A stretch of DNA of 64,000 nucleotides from Thermincola carboxydiphila (GCA_016841045.1 JAENZX010000001.1:205541-269540), one strand, 5' to 3'. Shown: positions 43,402 through 53,347, numbered from the stretch's first letter. Notes: generated by a model from the sequence alone, not told the origin. Numbers and translations: made by a program.

Positions 43402-44634
43402 TTACTCGCTTCTTAGAGCTTCTATCGGGTTCAGCTTGGCAGCTTTTGTTGCAGGGTAAACCCCGAAAAAAACTCCTACTAAGATAGCAAAAACTATCGC
43501 AACTATGATGGCAGGAATTGATACTGCCGTCTGAATTGTGGGAACTGCCTCTGGCAGCAGTTTCGCCCCCCCGACCCCAGCAGCAAGCCCCAGCACGCCG
43601 CCAACCACACTTAAAAAGACTGCTTCTATCATAAACTGGATAAGGATGTCACGACGGCTTGCACCAATTGCTTTGCGCACACCAATCTCACGGGTACGCT
43701 CTGTAACTGATACCAGCATTATATTCATGATACCTATACCTCCGACCAGAAGCGAAATTGCAGCTATTCCACCCAATCCGGCAGTGAGAATCCCGAGTAT
43801 ATTATTAATAGCATTAAGCATGTCCTGCTGTTTAAGGATAGAAAATTCTTCTTCACCATGATTCTTAAGCATAGCTGCCTTTATTACTTTCTGAGTCGAA
43901 TCAACTTGACCGGCCGACTTGGCCTGAACCAATATCTGAGATATATTTTTGTCTTTCTGCCTGTTAAGCATTTCAGTAATCGGAAGATAGATTTTTACAT
44001 TAATGTCCTCTCCCCGGGGTCCCATGTTTTCCGGCTTCTTATATTCAAGTACTCCGATAACCTCATAATCTTTCCCATTGAGTTTAAAGGTACGTGATAC
44101 CGAATTACCTCCACCAAATATTTCTTTATTCGCCTGATCCCCTATGACCGCTACCCGGGCCGAGTGCTCCCTGTCTGCTTTAGATATAAAGCGTCCGTAT
44201 CGCAAACGAAGGTTACTGATTTGTTTTAAGTCTTCATCAGCTCCTGTGGTGGAAACTAAAATTTTTAGTTTATCAAGCCTATCAACACCGGTATAAAGAC
44301 CGGTAACAGCCTTCAGCTGCTTTTCTTCCCTAAGGGCCATAACATCTTCATAAGTTAGTGTATTATTAGCCTGTCCAAAGCCCGTTTCCCGAACCCCTAA
44401 CCTGCTTTCTGTCTTATGTGGATTTATTTCAACCTTACCAGGCAAAACATAGAGAAGATTGGCTCCAAGTGATTCAACCTGAGAGGTTACTTGTGCTTTT
44501 ACTCCCTCACCAATTGACGTAAGCATAATTACAGAAAAAATCCCGATCACAATACCCAGCATAGTTAAAAAACTTCTCAACTTGTTGTGCAGCAGGGACT
44601 TAAACCCACTGCGTACGCTCTCACCCACTCTCAA
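43402..44634 (-). CDS. MacB-type ABC transporter permease
   Basis: 410 residues. One N-terminal helix (LRSFLTMLGIVIGIFSVIMLTSIGEGV), a ~230-residue extracytoplasmic MacB periplasmic-core domain, then three helices of the FtsX domain (GIAAISLLVGGIGIMNIMLVSVTERTREIGVRKAIGA). Uses ATPase encoded 4 bp upstream. No HlyD-like adaptor adjoins. Probably exports peptides or drugs, or acts in mechanotransmission. Confidence 0.92.
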   Translation of the reverse strand: MRVGESVRSGFKSLLHNKLRSFLTMLGIVIGIFSVIMLTSIGEGVKAQVTSQVESLGANLLYVLPGKVEINPHKTESRLGVRETGFGQANNTLTYEDVMALREEKQLKAVTGLYTGVDRLDKLKILVSTTGADEDLKQISNLRLRYGRFISKADREHSARVAVIGDQANKEIFGGGNSVSRTFKLNGKDYEVIGVLEYKKPENMGPRGEDINVKIYLPITEMLNRQKDKNISQILVQAKSAGQVDSTQKVIKAAMLKNHGEEEFSILKQQDMLNAINNILGILTAGLGGIAAISLLVGGIGIMNIMLVSVTERTREIGVRKAIGASRRDILIQFMIEAVFLSVVGGVLGLAAGVGGAKLLPEAVPTIQTAVSIPAIIVAIVFAILVGVFFGVYPATKAAKLNPIEALRSE

Positions 44635-44638
44635 TTTT

Positions 44639-45307
44639 TTATACCTCCTCTATGACACCGTCTTTAATCTTAACAGCCCTGTTTGTTTCACTAGCAATCG
44701 CCGGGTCATGAGTAACAATAATTACAGTTTTGCCGGATTTATTAAGAGTTTTAAATACCTCCAGGACTTCCTTGCCGGTTTTTGAGTCAAGACTCCCGGT
44801 TGGTTCATCAGCGAGAATAACTGAAGGTGTATTGACAATTGCCCGTGCAATAGCAACTCTTTGCTTTTGTCCTCCAGATAATTGGTTTGGCTTATACTTA
44901 ATCCTTTGTTCAAGTCCAAGGGTAATTAGAGCCTCCCTGGCCTTTTTCCGGGCAACTCCCGGTGACGTATTGGCATACAACATCGGCAGTTCTACGTTTT
45001 CAAGGGCAGTATATTGAGGTAAGAGATTAAAGGATTGGAACACAAACCCGATATGTTCATTCCGAATGGCAGCTAACTTTTTATCATTTAATCCTCCCGT
45101 ATCCTGACCTTCTAGCAGGTAACTACCCTTAGTTGGCCGGTCAAGGCAGCCAATGATGTTCATTAGTGTTGACTTCCCGGATCCTGAAGGTCCTGTAATT
45201 GCCACCATTTCACCATCACCGATAGTCAGAGAAATATTCGTAAGCACCTCAGTATATTCGTCACCATTTTTGTATGTTTTAAACACATTCTTAATTTCTA
45301 TGGACAT
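44639..45307 (-). CDS. MacB/LolD-type ABC transporter ATP-binding protein
   Basis: 222 residues. Walker [10 protein letters not shown], signature [14 protein letters not shown], Walker [12 protein letters not shown] and His switch VTHD are intact. Cognate permease gene follows directly. Confidence 0.95.
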   Translation of the reverse strand: MSIEIKNVFKTYKNGDEYTEVLTNISLTIGDGEMVAITGPSGSGKSTLMNIIGCLDRPTKGSYLLEGQDTGGLNDKKLAAIRNEHIGFVFQSFNLLPQYTALENVELPMLYANTSPGVARKKAREALITLGLEQRIKYKPNQLSGGQKQRVAIARAIVNTPSVILADEPTGSLDSKTGKEVLEVFKTLNKSGKTVIIVTHDPAIASETNRAVKIKDGVIEEV

Positions 45308-45643
45308 AACGTTCTCCTTACGGTCCCAAAAATGGCAAAACCTAAGTATTAAATATCAGGGGTTTGCTGTTATTATTATAGACATTTGTCAACCGCTTAC
45401 TCATTAACCACGCTATTTAAATTTGGAAAAATTCCCCTATCAGAAGGAAAAAACAATCATACTGTAGTATGTTAATAAATGAACAAAGTGATTATTTACA
45501 ACACAACAAGCAAGGTATTTATTACCATTTTAAGGTAAAATTTGTTTTTCAGACAGAATTTTCGACAAAGATTTCACGACATGTGTACGAAACTCACGTA
45601 TAATTTTATATGTGCAAAATCAATTGTATCCGGGGGTTTTAGC
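45308..45643. other. Divergent intergenic region with a palindrome and a Spo0A-box-like site
   Basis: CATACT-GT-AGTATG at 45458-45471 is a perfect 14-bp palindrome. TTCGACA at 45561-45567 is the reverse complement of the Spo0A box TGTCGAA, about 80 bp upstream of the histidine kinase start. No gene is visible here; a longer frame into the kinase has no start signal. Confidence 0.5.
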
Positions 45644-46864
45644 GTGGGGCGTAAGATGTATGGGCGTTTTTATCACGAGTTGTTAAAAATTCGCCAAACA
45701 TTACAAGAAAATAGAGTATATAATGGTACCTCAGCGTTACCACCCTCACAATCCCAAAGCTACCCGGTCAGCCAACAAGACAAGCTGCTTCCGGATATCT
45801 CTGAACGAGAAAGATTTGAGAAGGAGCTAAAGCTGTCACGAGACCTATTCTTTAAGATTTTTCAGTGTAGTCCTCTTCTTATGGCAGTCACTTCATGTGA
45901 AAGTTACCGCTATATTGATATCAATGAAGCCTTCATTCAATCTGTAGGCTACCTTAGAGAAGAAATTGTTAATAAAACAATGAAAGAATTGAACATCCTG
46001 CCAGAGGAAGAAACCCAACGCTTCAATTCCTTGATGAGGCAAGGAGCAAACAGAAATCTAGAATTTAATCTTAGGACGAAAACCGGGGATATAAGGTCAG
46101 TAATTATTTCAACAGAATATATTAATTTTGATAATCAGCAATGCCTTTTGTGGGAAATGAAAGATATCACGGAAATGAAATGCCTTCAACAGGAAATGGC
46201 CAGGTTGGATCAGCTAAACCTGGTTGGTGAGATGGCTGCCAGCATTGGCCACGAAATACGAAATCCTATGACCACTGCCCGCGGTTTTTTACAGATGCTT
46301 GGAAGCAAAACTGAGTGTCTTCAATATAAAGAGTATTTCGACTTGATAATTGAAGAGCTTGACAGGGCTAATACAATTATCACTGAGTTTCTTTCAATGG
46401 CTCAGATTAAGTCAAACAACTTTAAAAGGCTAAGCATTAACAAAATAATTGAAACCCTCCTCCCGCTAATCAAAGCCGATGGGCTCATCAGAGATATTTC
46501 AGTAGAAACAATCCTGGGGCAGGTTCCTGATTTGCTTATGATTGAAAAAGAAATCCGACAGCTTATTCTGAATCTTGCCCGAAACGCAATGGAAGCTATG
46601 ACTTCCTGTGGTACTATAAAGATTAAAACCTACATTGAGGATTCCAATGTGGTATTGGCAGTGGAAGACCAGGGCATTGGAATAAAGCCTGAACTTATCA
46701 GCAAACTAGGCTCTCCTTTCTTAACCACCAAGGAAAATGGGACTGGTCTTGGACTGACTATATGCTACGGTATAGCCTCACGGCATAACGCTGTAATAAG
46801 TGTTGATACAGGAGCCGAAGGAACCATATTTTACATTAAGTTCAAACTCCCACAACTTTCCTAA
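45644..46864 (+). CDS. PAS-domain sensor histidine kinase (sporulation-kinase-like)
   Basis: 406 residues from the GTG at 45644 (GGGGG 7 nt upstream). PAS domain ~70-185. HisKA H-box ASIGHEIRNPMTTARGFLQML; HATPase with NLARNAMEAM (N), VEDQGIGI (G1) and GTGLGLTICYGIASRH (G2). No membrane segment. Architecture resembles Bacillus KinA/KinE-type kinases that feed Spo0F/Spo0A. No response regulator is adjacent, as for orphan sporulation kinases. A 0A-box-like site lies upstream. Confidence 0.88.
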   Translation: MGRKMYGRFYHELLKIRQTLQENRVYNGTSALPPSQSQSYPVSQQDKLLPDISERERFEKELKLSRDLFFKIFQCSPLLMAVTSCESYRYIDINEAFIQSVGYLREEIVNKTMKELNILPEEETQRFNSLMRQGANRNLEFNLRTKTGDIRSVIISTEYINFDNQQCLLWEMKDITEMKCLQQEMARLDQLNLVGEMAASIGHEIRNPMTTARGFLQMLGSKTECLQYKEYFDLIIEELDRANTIITEFLSMAQIKSNNFKRLSINKIIETLLPLIKADGLIRDISVETILGQVPDLLMIEKEIRQLILNLARNAMEAMTSCGTIKIKTYIEDSNVVLAVEDQGIGIKPELISKLGSPFLTTKENGTGLGLTICYGIASRHNAVISVDTGAEGTIFYIKFKLPQLS

Positions 46865-47038
46865 TATAGACTGTCACAGGTTCAATCAGTTCTATACGAA
46901 CTGGTTGTTTTATTTTTTACGGTTCTATTTAAAAAGTTGGTAAAACGAACAAAAAAGGATTTTACTGAATTTTGGCGAAACTTTTAATTAGACATGTATG
47001 CCTTAATCTTCAATATCAGGTACAAAGGCGGTCGATTT

Positions 47039-48388
47039 ATGTTTAAGATAACAGGCAGGTTAAAGAGTGTTGAGTTAACACTTGCTGTTAGAGCGTATCT
47101 TACAGCCTTTTTTGTTCTGCTTACAACAGTATATATATATTCCTACTTTTTCGAAGGTGAGCAGGAGTCCCGGTTTCGGTACCGGGTTATTTCTGCTGCC
47201 AGGACAGCCTCTATTCTTATTGATTCTGACGATTTTGAGCAGCTGAGAACTAAAGAAGATGAGAATACCGAAGTATACTATCATATTCGAAAAACTCTTC
47301 AGGATATTAAAAGAGCAAATCCCCAGATCCTTTTTATTTACACCCTAAGGAAGACATCAGAGAAGAATGTTTTTGAATTTGTTGTGGATGCAGACAAAAA
47401 ACCCTACCATATAGGAGAAAAGTATGATGTATCAGGGCAGGATGTTATAAAAAACGCTCTTAAATACCCGGTAGCAGAAAATGAATTTGAAAATAACCGC
47501 TGGGGTGAGTATCTCACCGGCTATGCTCCGATTATGGATAGTGCTGGAAAGACGGTAGGTATCGTAGGAGTAGACTTTGCAGTAAGCACCCCAGAGGAAC
47601 CTGAAAAAAGCAGCAGAACTTTAGCTTTTTTCTTAACCCTGCTAGCAGCCTTGGCCATAACAACATTCCTTCTCTGGAAAAAGATTGCAAAGACCTTAAA
47701 GCCCTTAAGCCAGATTTGTGATGCAATCAGCAGCACACCTGACGGGAAACTGGGTACCCGGATAACAGTAAGTTCTCAAGACGAATATGAGGATATTGCA
47801 AATTATATAAACCACTTGTCCGAATCAATGGATGACATGCAGAAAAAGATGCAGAAAGAAATGGAGTCTTCAGAATTAAACCAACAAAAAATGCTCAACG
47901 TGTACAGTGACATTATTTACGCAGCAACGCAGGGTAAACTACGGCTTTTAGAAGGTGATAAGGCTAAAGTTCTTACTCTTGAAGGGGTTCTATACAGCGA
48001 GTCCCAACTACAGTGGCATGACGACATCAAAAAGAATACCGATATGGCACAACAATTATTTGAAGAAAAAAACTTCGGTATAGTAAAAATCAGTGAGGCA
48101 CTCTCATGCATTAAGGAAGCTTCTTCAAACACCCTTAAACACGCAAGTCAAGGTTTCTTGCAGCTTAGGGTCCTAGATGATTTCGTTAGAGTAGTTATTC
48201 TTGATCAGGGACCCGGAATCAACTACAATGTCCTGCCCACTGTTCTATTTTTAAGATCTGAGACAGACGATGTTTCAGAAAAATGTGGTTTTCCGTTAAT
48301 TATCAAATGTGCCGACAGGACATTCATGTCAACCTCGGACGAGGGCACTATTGTAGTCATGGACTTCGAAATAAGAAAATCAAAATGA
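47039..48388 (+). CDS. Membrane sensor with Cache, HAMP and degenerate HATPase domain
   Basis: 449 residues from the ATG at 47039 (AAAGGCGG upstream). Helices at ~16-37 and ~190-210 flank a Cache-like sensor (FIYTLRKTSEKNVFEFVVDADKKPYHIGEKYDV). HAMP-like linker with coiled coil follows. The C-terminal domain has KEASSNTLKHAS and ILDQGPGIN like N and G1 boxes of HATPases, but I see no H-box. It may be a non-canonical kinase or NarL-family-like kinase. TGGCGAA (0A-box form) at 46973-46979. Confidence 0.75.
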   Translation: MFKITGRLKSVELTLAVRAYLTAFFVLLTTVYIYSYFFEGEQESRFRYRVISAARTASILIDSDDFEQLRTKEDENTEVYYHIRKTLQDIKRANPQILFIYTLRKTSEKNVFEFVVDADKKPYHIGEKYDVSGQDVIKNALKYPVAENEFENNRWGEYLTGYAPIMDSAGKTVGIVGVDFAVSTPEEPEKSSRTLAFFLTLLAALAITTFLLWKKIAKTLKPLSQICDAISSTPDGKLGTRITVSSQDEYEDIANYINHLSESMDDMQKKMQKEMESSELNQQKMLNVYSDIIYAATQGKLRLLEGDKAKVLTLEGVLYSESQLQWHDDIKKNTDMAQQLFEEKNFGIVKISEALSCIKEASSNTLKHASQGFLQLRVLDDFVRVVILDQGPGINYNVLPTVLFLRSETDDVSEKCGFPLIIKCADRTFMSTSDEGTIVVMDFEIRKSK

Positions 48389-48393
48389 TTAAA

Positions 48394-48427
48394 GGGGCTG
48401 TCTCCGTTTCATTCCGGAGACAGCCCC
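48394..48427. terminator. Bidirectional terminator
   Basis: Perfect 13-bp stem GGGGCTGTCTCCG / CGGAGACAGCCCC with 8-nt loop, between convergent genes. Confidence 0.85.
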
Positions 48428-48473
48428 TAACTGTTAAGGAAAGTTCTTCTTAATGTCGTCAAGGGTCCTTGTA

Positions 48474-48923
48474 TCACTTGTCTTTTTTCTGGTCCTCAGT
48501 CAGTTTATTAAGAACCCTCAAACCGTATATAATTTTATCAATTTCAGATTGCTCAACATTATTTAATAGTCCCGCAAGGTATTTCTTTTTTATAATATTT
48601 AACGTATCTGAAAGCTCCGAAACCCCTGGGGCCAGCGAAATCTTTACATTCCTGCGGTCAGATGTATCTCTGACTCTTATCACAGCACCCTGTATTTCAA
48701 GACGATCCACAATCCCGCAAACTGTACTTTTAGCCAGACTCATTAGTTCACTTAATTCTTTTAGAGTAATATTGGGATGATAGTACAATTCCTGGAGTAC
48801 CATCAGCTGAGGAACAGTAAAATTATGCTCACCTGTCTGTGAAGCAATATATGTGCGAAAATTCCTATGGATGTCCCGAAAAAGGTTTTTTATTTCCTCA
48901 GCACAATCATCGATACGTTCCAC
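48474..48923 (-). CDS. MarR-family regulator of the efflux operon
   Basis: 149 residues. Winged helix: LKELSELMSLAKSTVCGIVDRLEIQG and RDTSDRRNVKISL (DRR wing). Third gene of the hlyD-mfs-marR operon, so it is co-expressed with the pump it probably represses. A palindrome upstream of hlyD is the likely operator. Confidence 0.93.
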   Translation of the reverse strand: MERIDDCAEEIKNLFRDIHRNFRTYIASQTGEHNFTVPQLMVLQELYYHPNITLKELSELMSLAKSTVCGIVDRLEIQGAVIRVRDTSDRRNVKISLAPGVSELSDTLNIIKKKYLAGLLNNVEQSEIDKIIYGLRVLNKLTEDQKKDK

Positions 48924-48935
48924 CGAATCACCACC

Positions 48936-50495
48936 CTAATCCATAATAGCAGGTTTTTCTCCGGAAGCTTGCGCGGTTTTCTTCTTTCCTATAAAAAGAG
49001 ATAAAAATACTGTTACCAGAGCTATTAGGCATGTTAAATAAAGAGTATCGCTAATCGCCAGCATTGCAGCTTGTCTTTGAACCAATCCATGTATTATACC
49101 TAACGAGACACCCTGGCTCTCGGCAGCCGAAATACCGGACTGTGAAAACATTCCCTGCAGCATTCTAAATAATTGCAGGCTTCCGGGATTAAACCAGTTA
49201 AACTGTTCAGAAATCCTGTAATAACTGGCAATCTGGGTATTTTGCATATATGTGGTAAGAACAGTAATCCCAACGGAACCTGCCACCTGTCTTATAACAT
49301 TTGATAAAGATGAAGCCCTGCCAATCAGATGTGCAGGGACAGCATTCATCCCCGCTGTTGTTGAGGGCATCATGGCAAGGCCCATTCCCAAGCCCCGGAC
49401 AACGGTAAACCATATAATAGTGTTTGCACTGGTATCAAGAGTGATTGTTGATATTTCATATGTTCCATAAGTCAATAATATTAAACCCGGAATTACCACT
49501 GGTTTGGCGCCTACCTTGTCAAAGATCTTGCCGCCAATTGGCATGGTGAGAGCTGTAGCAACAGCACTTGGAAAAAGAAGCATACCTGTTTGCATGGCCG
49601 TAAGTCCCTGCAAATTCTGCAAGAACAAGGGCAGCAGGAAGATCGCTCCGAAAAGGGCGATGCTTATCCCACTCGAGATAAGTATACTTAACGTAAACGG
49701 CCATATCTTCATTATCCGCAGGTCAAGCAAAGGGTTTTCACAAGTCAATTCGTTAGCGACAAAAAGTATAAGGCCAAAAACACCTGTTATCAGCAGAAAT
49801 ATATTTGTGAAATCACTCCAGTCTATGGAGTTTCCCTCGCCCAAAACATAGAGAATACAACCAAGACCTCCGGCTACCGTTACAAATCCCAGCAGATCAA
49901 AGCCCTTAGTTGGTCTTTTTGGAAATTCCTCCAGCAGAATAGCGGTTAAAATTACACCAACAATACCTATAGGAATATTTATTGTAAAAATAAGCCTCCA
50001 GTCGAGGTGTTCAACAATATAACCACTGAGAGTGGGTCCGATAGCAGGGGCAGCCATAGAAGCTATGCCCCAGATTCCCAACGCCATTCCCCTCTCTTCC
50101 TGGGGAATAACCTGATAAATTATCGCCATACTGACAGGCATAATCATACCGCCGCCAATACCCTGTATTATTCTAGCAACTATCATGGAAGAATTGTTCC
50201 AAGCAAAACCGCACAGGGCAGACCCTACTGTAAACGCAATCAAGGCCCAGAGATAAACCTTCTTTGTGCCAAATCTGTCACCAAGGTAACCTGTCAGAGG
50301 AATTACAGCCCCCATCGTAAGCATATATGCTGTAAGAACCCATTTAATTTCATCAGCAGACACTCCAAAAACAGACATCATTTTGGGAATGGCTATGTTC
50401 ACAATACTGGTATCAAGAATAGCCATAAAAGTGCCAAATACAACTACCAGAAGCGCGAGCCATTTATACAAACCATCCTGTTTACGAGACTCCAT
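48936..50495 (-). CDS. DHA2 (14-TM) MFS multidrug exporter, EmrB/QacA type
   Basis: 519 residues with 14 hydrophobic segments. DHA2 motifs: LDTSIVNIAIPKM (motif D1), GYLGDRFGTKKVYLWALIAFTVGSALCG (motif A) and ARIIQGIGGGMIMPVS; antiporter motif C-like GIASMAAPAIGPTLSGYIVE. Couples proton entry to drug export, together with the HlyD-type partner 12 bp upstream. Confidence 0.94.
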   Translation of the reverse strand: MESRKQDGLYKWLALLVVVFGTFMAILDTSIVNIAIPKMMSVFGVSADEIKWVLTAYMLTMGAVIPLTGYLGDRFGTKKVYLWALIAFTVGSALCGFAWNNSSMIVARIIQGIGGGMIMPVSMAIIYQVIPQEERGMALGIWGIASMAAPAIGPTLSGYIVEHLDWRLIFTINIPIGIVGVILTAILLEEFPKRPTKGFDLLGFVTVAGGLGCILYVLGEGNSIDWSDFTNIFLLITGVFGLILFVANELTCENPLLDLRIMKIWPFTLSILISSGISIALFGAIFLLPLFLQNLQGLTAMQTGMLLFPSAVATALTMPIGGKIFDKVGAKPVVIPGLILLTYGTYEISTITLDTSANTIIWFTVVRGLGMGLAMMPSTTAGMNAVPAHLIGRASSLSNVIRQVAGSVGITVLTTYMQNTQIASYYRISEQFNWFNPGSLQLFRMLQGMFSQSGISAAESQGVSLGIIHGLVQRQAAMLAISDTLYLTCLIALVTVFLSLFIGKKKTAQASGEKPAIMD

Positions 50496-50507
50496 GCAGC
50501 CACCCCG

Positions 50508-51158
50508 TTATTTGATATGAATTTTAACCACCGCACTTATACCGGGTAGTAATTTTTCGTCACTTTTTATCTGAATTTTAACTGGAATTTTTTGCACTAC
50601 TTTTGTAAAATTTCCCCCAGAGGATGTTGGAAGGATAGAAAAAGTCGAGGCAGTAGCCTGACCTATGGATTCCACCTGACCGGAAAACTCTTTACCTGGG
50701 TATGAATCAATGGTGATATCAACACTCTTGCCTGGTTTAATCCGGCCAATTTTTGTTTCATCGATATTAGCATTTATATACAATTCATCTGGGTTAACCA
50801 GCATCGCAAGCGCTTGACCAGGAGTAACCACTTCACCAATATTTGCCTGTTCCTTGAGCACTATTCCTTTTATAGGAGCCCTCATAGTTGCCATTTCCAA
50901 GTTAGAATCAGGCAGGTTCACCATTTCCTGTCTCCCTAGAATCTGACCTCTGTTAACCATCTGTCCTTCCTCAACATTGAATTCCAGCAGTTTCCCGGAA
51001 ATTTGCGGAGTCACACGGACAATATCCCCCGTAACCCTGGCATCTTCGGTAGTAACATAATAAGTGTTTTCGTACCAATAATAAAATCCTACTGCTGCAA
51101 TGGTTACTACCATAGCCGCCAATATTGATATAATAAAAATCTTCCGTTTACCATTCAT
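50508..51158 (-). CDS. HlyD/EmrA-type adaptor of the efflux pump
   Basis: 216 residues from the ATG at 51158; earlier ATGs are possible, AAAGGAGG lies 13 nt upstream. N-terminal anchor (IFIISILAAMVVTIAAVGFYYWY), barrel-sandwich hybrid (VRVTPQISGKLLEFNVEEGQMVNRGQIL ... APIKGIVLKEQANIGEVV) and beta-barrel. The long coiled-coil hairpin of Gram-negative EmrA is absent, as expected for a monoderm. Confidence 0.88.
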   Translation of the reverse strand: MNGKRKIFIISILAAMVVTIAAVGFYYWYENTYYVTTEDARVTGDIVRVTPQISGKLLEFNVEEGQMVNRGQILGRQEMVNLPDSNLEMATMRAPIKGIVLKEQANIGEVVTPGQALAMLVNPDELYINANIDETKIGRIKPGKSVDITIDSYPGKEFSGQVESIGQATASTFSILPTSSGGNFTKVVQKIPVKIQIKSDEKLLPGISAVVKIHIK

Positions 51159-51237
51159 TCCTGATACACTGCCTCCTTTATTCATCCAACTAAACATCTA
51201 ATCATTCTGATGCGAATAAATATATTTTACATTACCG

Positions 51238-51257
51238 TTGACCGACTGTCCAGTCAA
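51238..51257. promoter_or_regulatory. Putative MarR operator of the efflux operon
   Basis: TTGACC-GACTG-TC-CAGTCAA: GACTG/CAGTC arms around TC, within outer TTGAC/GTCAA. It lies 80 bp upstream of hlyD. Confidence 0.55.
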
Positions 51258-51347
51258 TAATTTTCAAAAAACAGCCCCTCCTTTTTAATCAGTAATGTAT
51301 GCAATCAGACAATTTAGCAAACTATTATTACAAAAGGAGGAGTTTAT

Positions 51348-51824
51348 ATGATTAGAGACTATATATTACCAGGCGCCCTGGTAGGAATCGCCGCCGACAT
51401 GGTCAAGCTGACAGTAAACTACACAGCATACCTTCTGAACTTTACCAATGTGGTATTCTGGCAGATTACCGCCACACGTTTTCTTGAAAAAAAATATTTA
51501 TATAAACCAATAGCCTATGTAATTGGCGGCATTGCCGACGTTATAACGACGGCAATGCTGGGAGTCATCTTTGTCTATTTCATTTATTATTTTGGAAACC
51601 GTTACCTGCTGATTAAAGGAATCGGCTTCGGTCTGGTCGTTTGGGTCGGTATTTTTGGTACATTATTGGGGGCAACGGTCCAGGAGAAACTCCCCCAAAC
51701 CCCATCAGGCATAATGGTGACAATAGTGGCCCATCTGGTCTTCGGCCTGGCCTTGGCTGTATTTACGGGCAGAATTAATATGACACATCTTCACGCTTAT
51801 AAGAAAAAGGGTTCTCTCAAGTAA
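51348..51824 (+). CDS. Four-helix membrane protein, family member 2
   Basis: 158 residues with four hydrophobic segments. RBS AAAAGGAGGAG before the ATG. YLLIKGIGFGLVVWVGIFGTLLG matches the gene at 21808, and the C-terminal MVTIVAHLVFGLALAVF matches member 3 (MIIGHLIFGLATSW). Function unknown; in operon with the next gene (18 bp gap). Confidence 0.78.
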   Translation: MIRDYILPGALVGIAADMVKLTVNYTAYLLNFTNVVFWQITATRFLEKKYLYKPIAYVIGGIADVITTAMLGVIFVYFIYYFGNRYLLIKGIGFGLVVWVGIFGTLLGATVQEKLPQTPSGIMVTIVAHLVFGLALAVFTGRINMTHLHAYKKKGSLK

Positions 51825-51842
51825 CAGCACAAGCAAAATGAG

Positions 51843-52304
51843 GTGTTGAAAATTAAAGATTCAATTGACAGAACAGTCCTTGGTGCCTTTGGGGGATTAA
51901 TTGGAGGGCTGGCAATGGTTGTTACCCTCCATATCGCTGGAATATTCGTACAGGAATCATTCCCAAAAATACTGCACATTGGCCACCTATTTGTCCCTGA
52001 GGGCCAGGATCATATCTTGGGGGGCCAGATAGTATCATACTTTGCACATTTTGCAACTTCATTTCTATTGGGGATTCTATATATAAATATTTTCAGAATC
52101 ACCGGCCGGGATTGGGCAACCACCAAAGGTTTGATATTTGGTGCCACAAACTGGATTCTTATATTTGGGATATCGGGAAAACTGTTACACCTGCCGATGC
52201 AGAGTAGCATCCCTGTTGCCTTTATAATGATTATAGGCCACTTGATTTTTGGACTTGCTACTTCATGGAGCATATTTTGGCTTAGTGAAAGATTTAGATT
52301 GTAA
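51843..52304 (+). CDS. Four-helix membrane protein, family member 3
   Basis: 153 residues; start either GTG 51843 or TTG 51846, with GAGG just upstream. Four hydrophobic segments. DWATTKGLIFGATNWILIFGIS and PVAFIMIIGHLIFGLATSWSIFWL align with member 2. Function unknown. Confidence 0.75.
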   Translation: MLKIKDSIDRTVLGAFGGLIGGLAMVVTLHIAGIFVQESFPKILHIGHLFVPEGQDHILGGQIVSYFAHFATSFLLGILYINIFRITGRDWATTKGLIFGATNWILIFGISGKLLHLPMQSSIPVAFIMIIGHLIFGLATSWSIFWLSERFRL

Positions 52305-52385
52305 TCCTTGAGATGCCAAGTGGATACTGACCAATAATTTTTTACAACTTCCTATTCCAAAGTGTTGTTTTTTTACCAATTTATA

Positions 52386-52414
52386 TTGCAACCCTTGTCG
52401 CATCATGGTATAAT
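52386..52414 (+). promoter_or_regulatory. Sigma-A-type promoter of the SAF-abrB operon
   Basis: TTGCAA, 17-nt spacer, TATAAT, 47 bp upstream of the SAF protein start. Confidence 0.75.
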
Positions 52415-52460
52415 TTAACAAATTTTGTAATTAATTGCTATTATCAGGAAGGGTGTTATT

Positions 52461-53054
52461 GTGAAAAGCATTTTCACTCAGATTTTCGCTGTATTTCTTA
52501 TTATATTAGCTGTTTCAACAGCCGTTATCTGGGAGTTCTACCTTGACGACAAGATAAATACTGTCGTAGTTTTACAGGCTGCAAAACAAATACCCAGGGG
52601 ACATAAAGTAACATCCGGGGACTTTGTTCCCCTAAGAGTAAAGATGAATGCAGTCCCCGACGGAGTTATCAATAACATTACCGCTATAGTGAACAAGGAA
52701 ACCGTAACCCCTATAAATAAAGGGATAATAGCAGTAAAAGATTTTTTTGATGATCCCGATGTGGTTGCAGATGCAAATGAAATGATTGCTCCCATACCCG
52801 ACCAATGGATCTACTCCCTCCCCGGCTCACTGCGAAGGAGAGACAAGGTATCTATTTATCAATTCCCCACTTCGCCACAGCAAATCCTAAATTCGGCATC
52901 ACAGAAGCCGATACTGAATCAAAATTCCCCCGCTGAGCTTAATGATAAAGGCGAACCACTGTTTAAAAATATATCAGTTGCCTTTGCAAAAGACTCCGCC
53001 AACCAGGAGGTTAAACCCTCAAATATTGGGACTATTCTAGTAGATAATTTTTGA
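52461..53054 (+). CDS. SAF-domain (CpaB/FlgA-like) membrane-anchored protein
   Basis: 197 residues from a GTG behind AGGAAGGG. N-terminal helix (IFAVFLIILAVSTAVIW), then a SAF domain (VVLQAAKQIPRGHKVTSGDFVPLRVKMNAVPDGVI). SAF domains occur in CpaB of Flp/tad pili, but no pilus genes are nearby. Short for CpaB. Followed 15 bp later by abrB. Confidence 0.78.
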   Translation: MKSIFTQIFAVFLIILAVSTAVIWEFYLDDKINTVVVLQAAKQIPRGHKVTSGDFVPLRVKMNAVPDGVINNITAIVNKETVTPINKGIIAVKDFFDDPDVVADANEMIAPIPDQWIYSLPGSLRRRDKVSIYQFPTSPQQILNSASQKPILNQNSPAELNDKGEPLFKNISVAFAKDSANQEVKPSNIGTILVDNF

Positions 53055-53069
53055 AAGGAGATGTTTGAT

Positions 53070-53315
53070 TTGAAGGCTACAGGAGTTGTTAGAAGGGTTG
53101 ACCAACTAGGTCGTGTTGTTCTACCAAAAGAACTCAGGAGGGCATTCTCAATTAATCATAATGACCCGTTGGAAATCTTCGTGGATAATGACTACATTAT
53201 TTTAAAGAAATATCAACCTGGGTGTCAGGAATGCGGGAAGATATTAGACTTAGTACAAGGTAATAACACCACTTTATGTCGTCAGTGCCTTCAGTCCATG
53301 GTAGGTCAAGCCTAA
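53070..53315 (+). CDS. AbrB/SpoVT-family transition-state regulator with zinc-finger-like tail
   Basis: 81 residues from the TTG at 53070 (GGAG 9 nt upstream; the ATG at 53061 abuts the site and other AbrB proteins begin MKATG). Swapped-hairpin domain: MKATGVVRRVDQLGRVVLPKELRRAF...LEIFVDNDYIILKKY. C-terminus CQECGK...CRQC looks like a zinc ribbon not found in Bacillus AbrB itself. DNA-binding global or sporulation regulator. Confidence 0.92.
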   Translation: MKATGVVRRVDQLGRVVLPKELRRAFSINHNDPLEIFVDNDYIILKKYQPGCQECGKILDLVQGNNTTLCRQCLQSMVGQA

Positions 53316-53323
53316 AGTTACTT

Positions 53324-53347
53324 AGCCCTAACCATACGTTTAGGGCT
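53324..53347 (+). terminator. Terminator after abrB
   Basis: AGCCCTAA / TTAGGGCT stem with 8-nt loop, followed by TTAAATATC. Confidence 0.8.
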
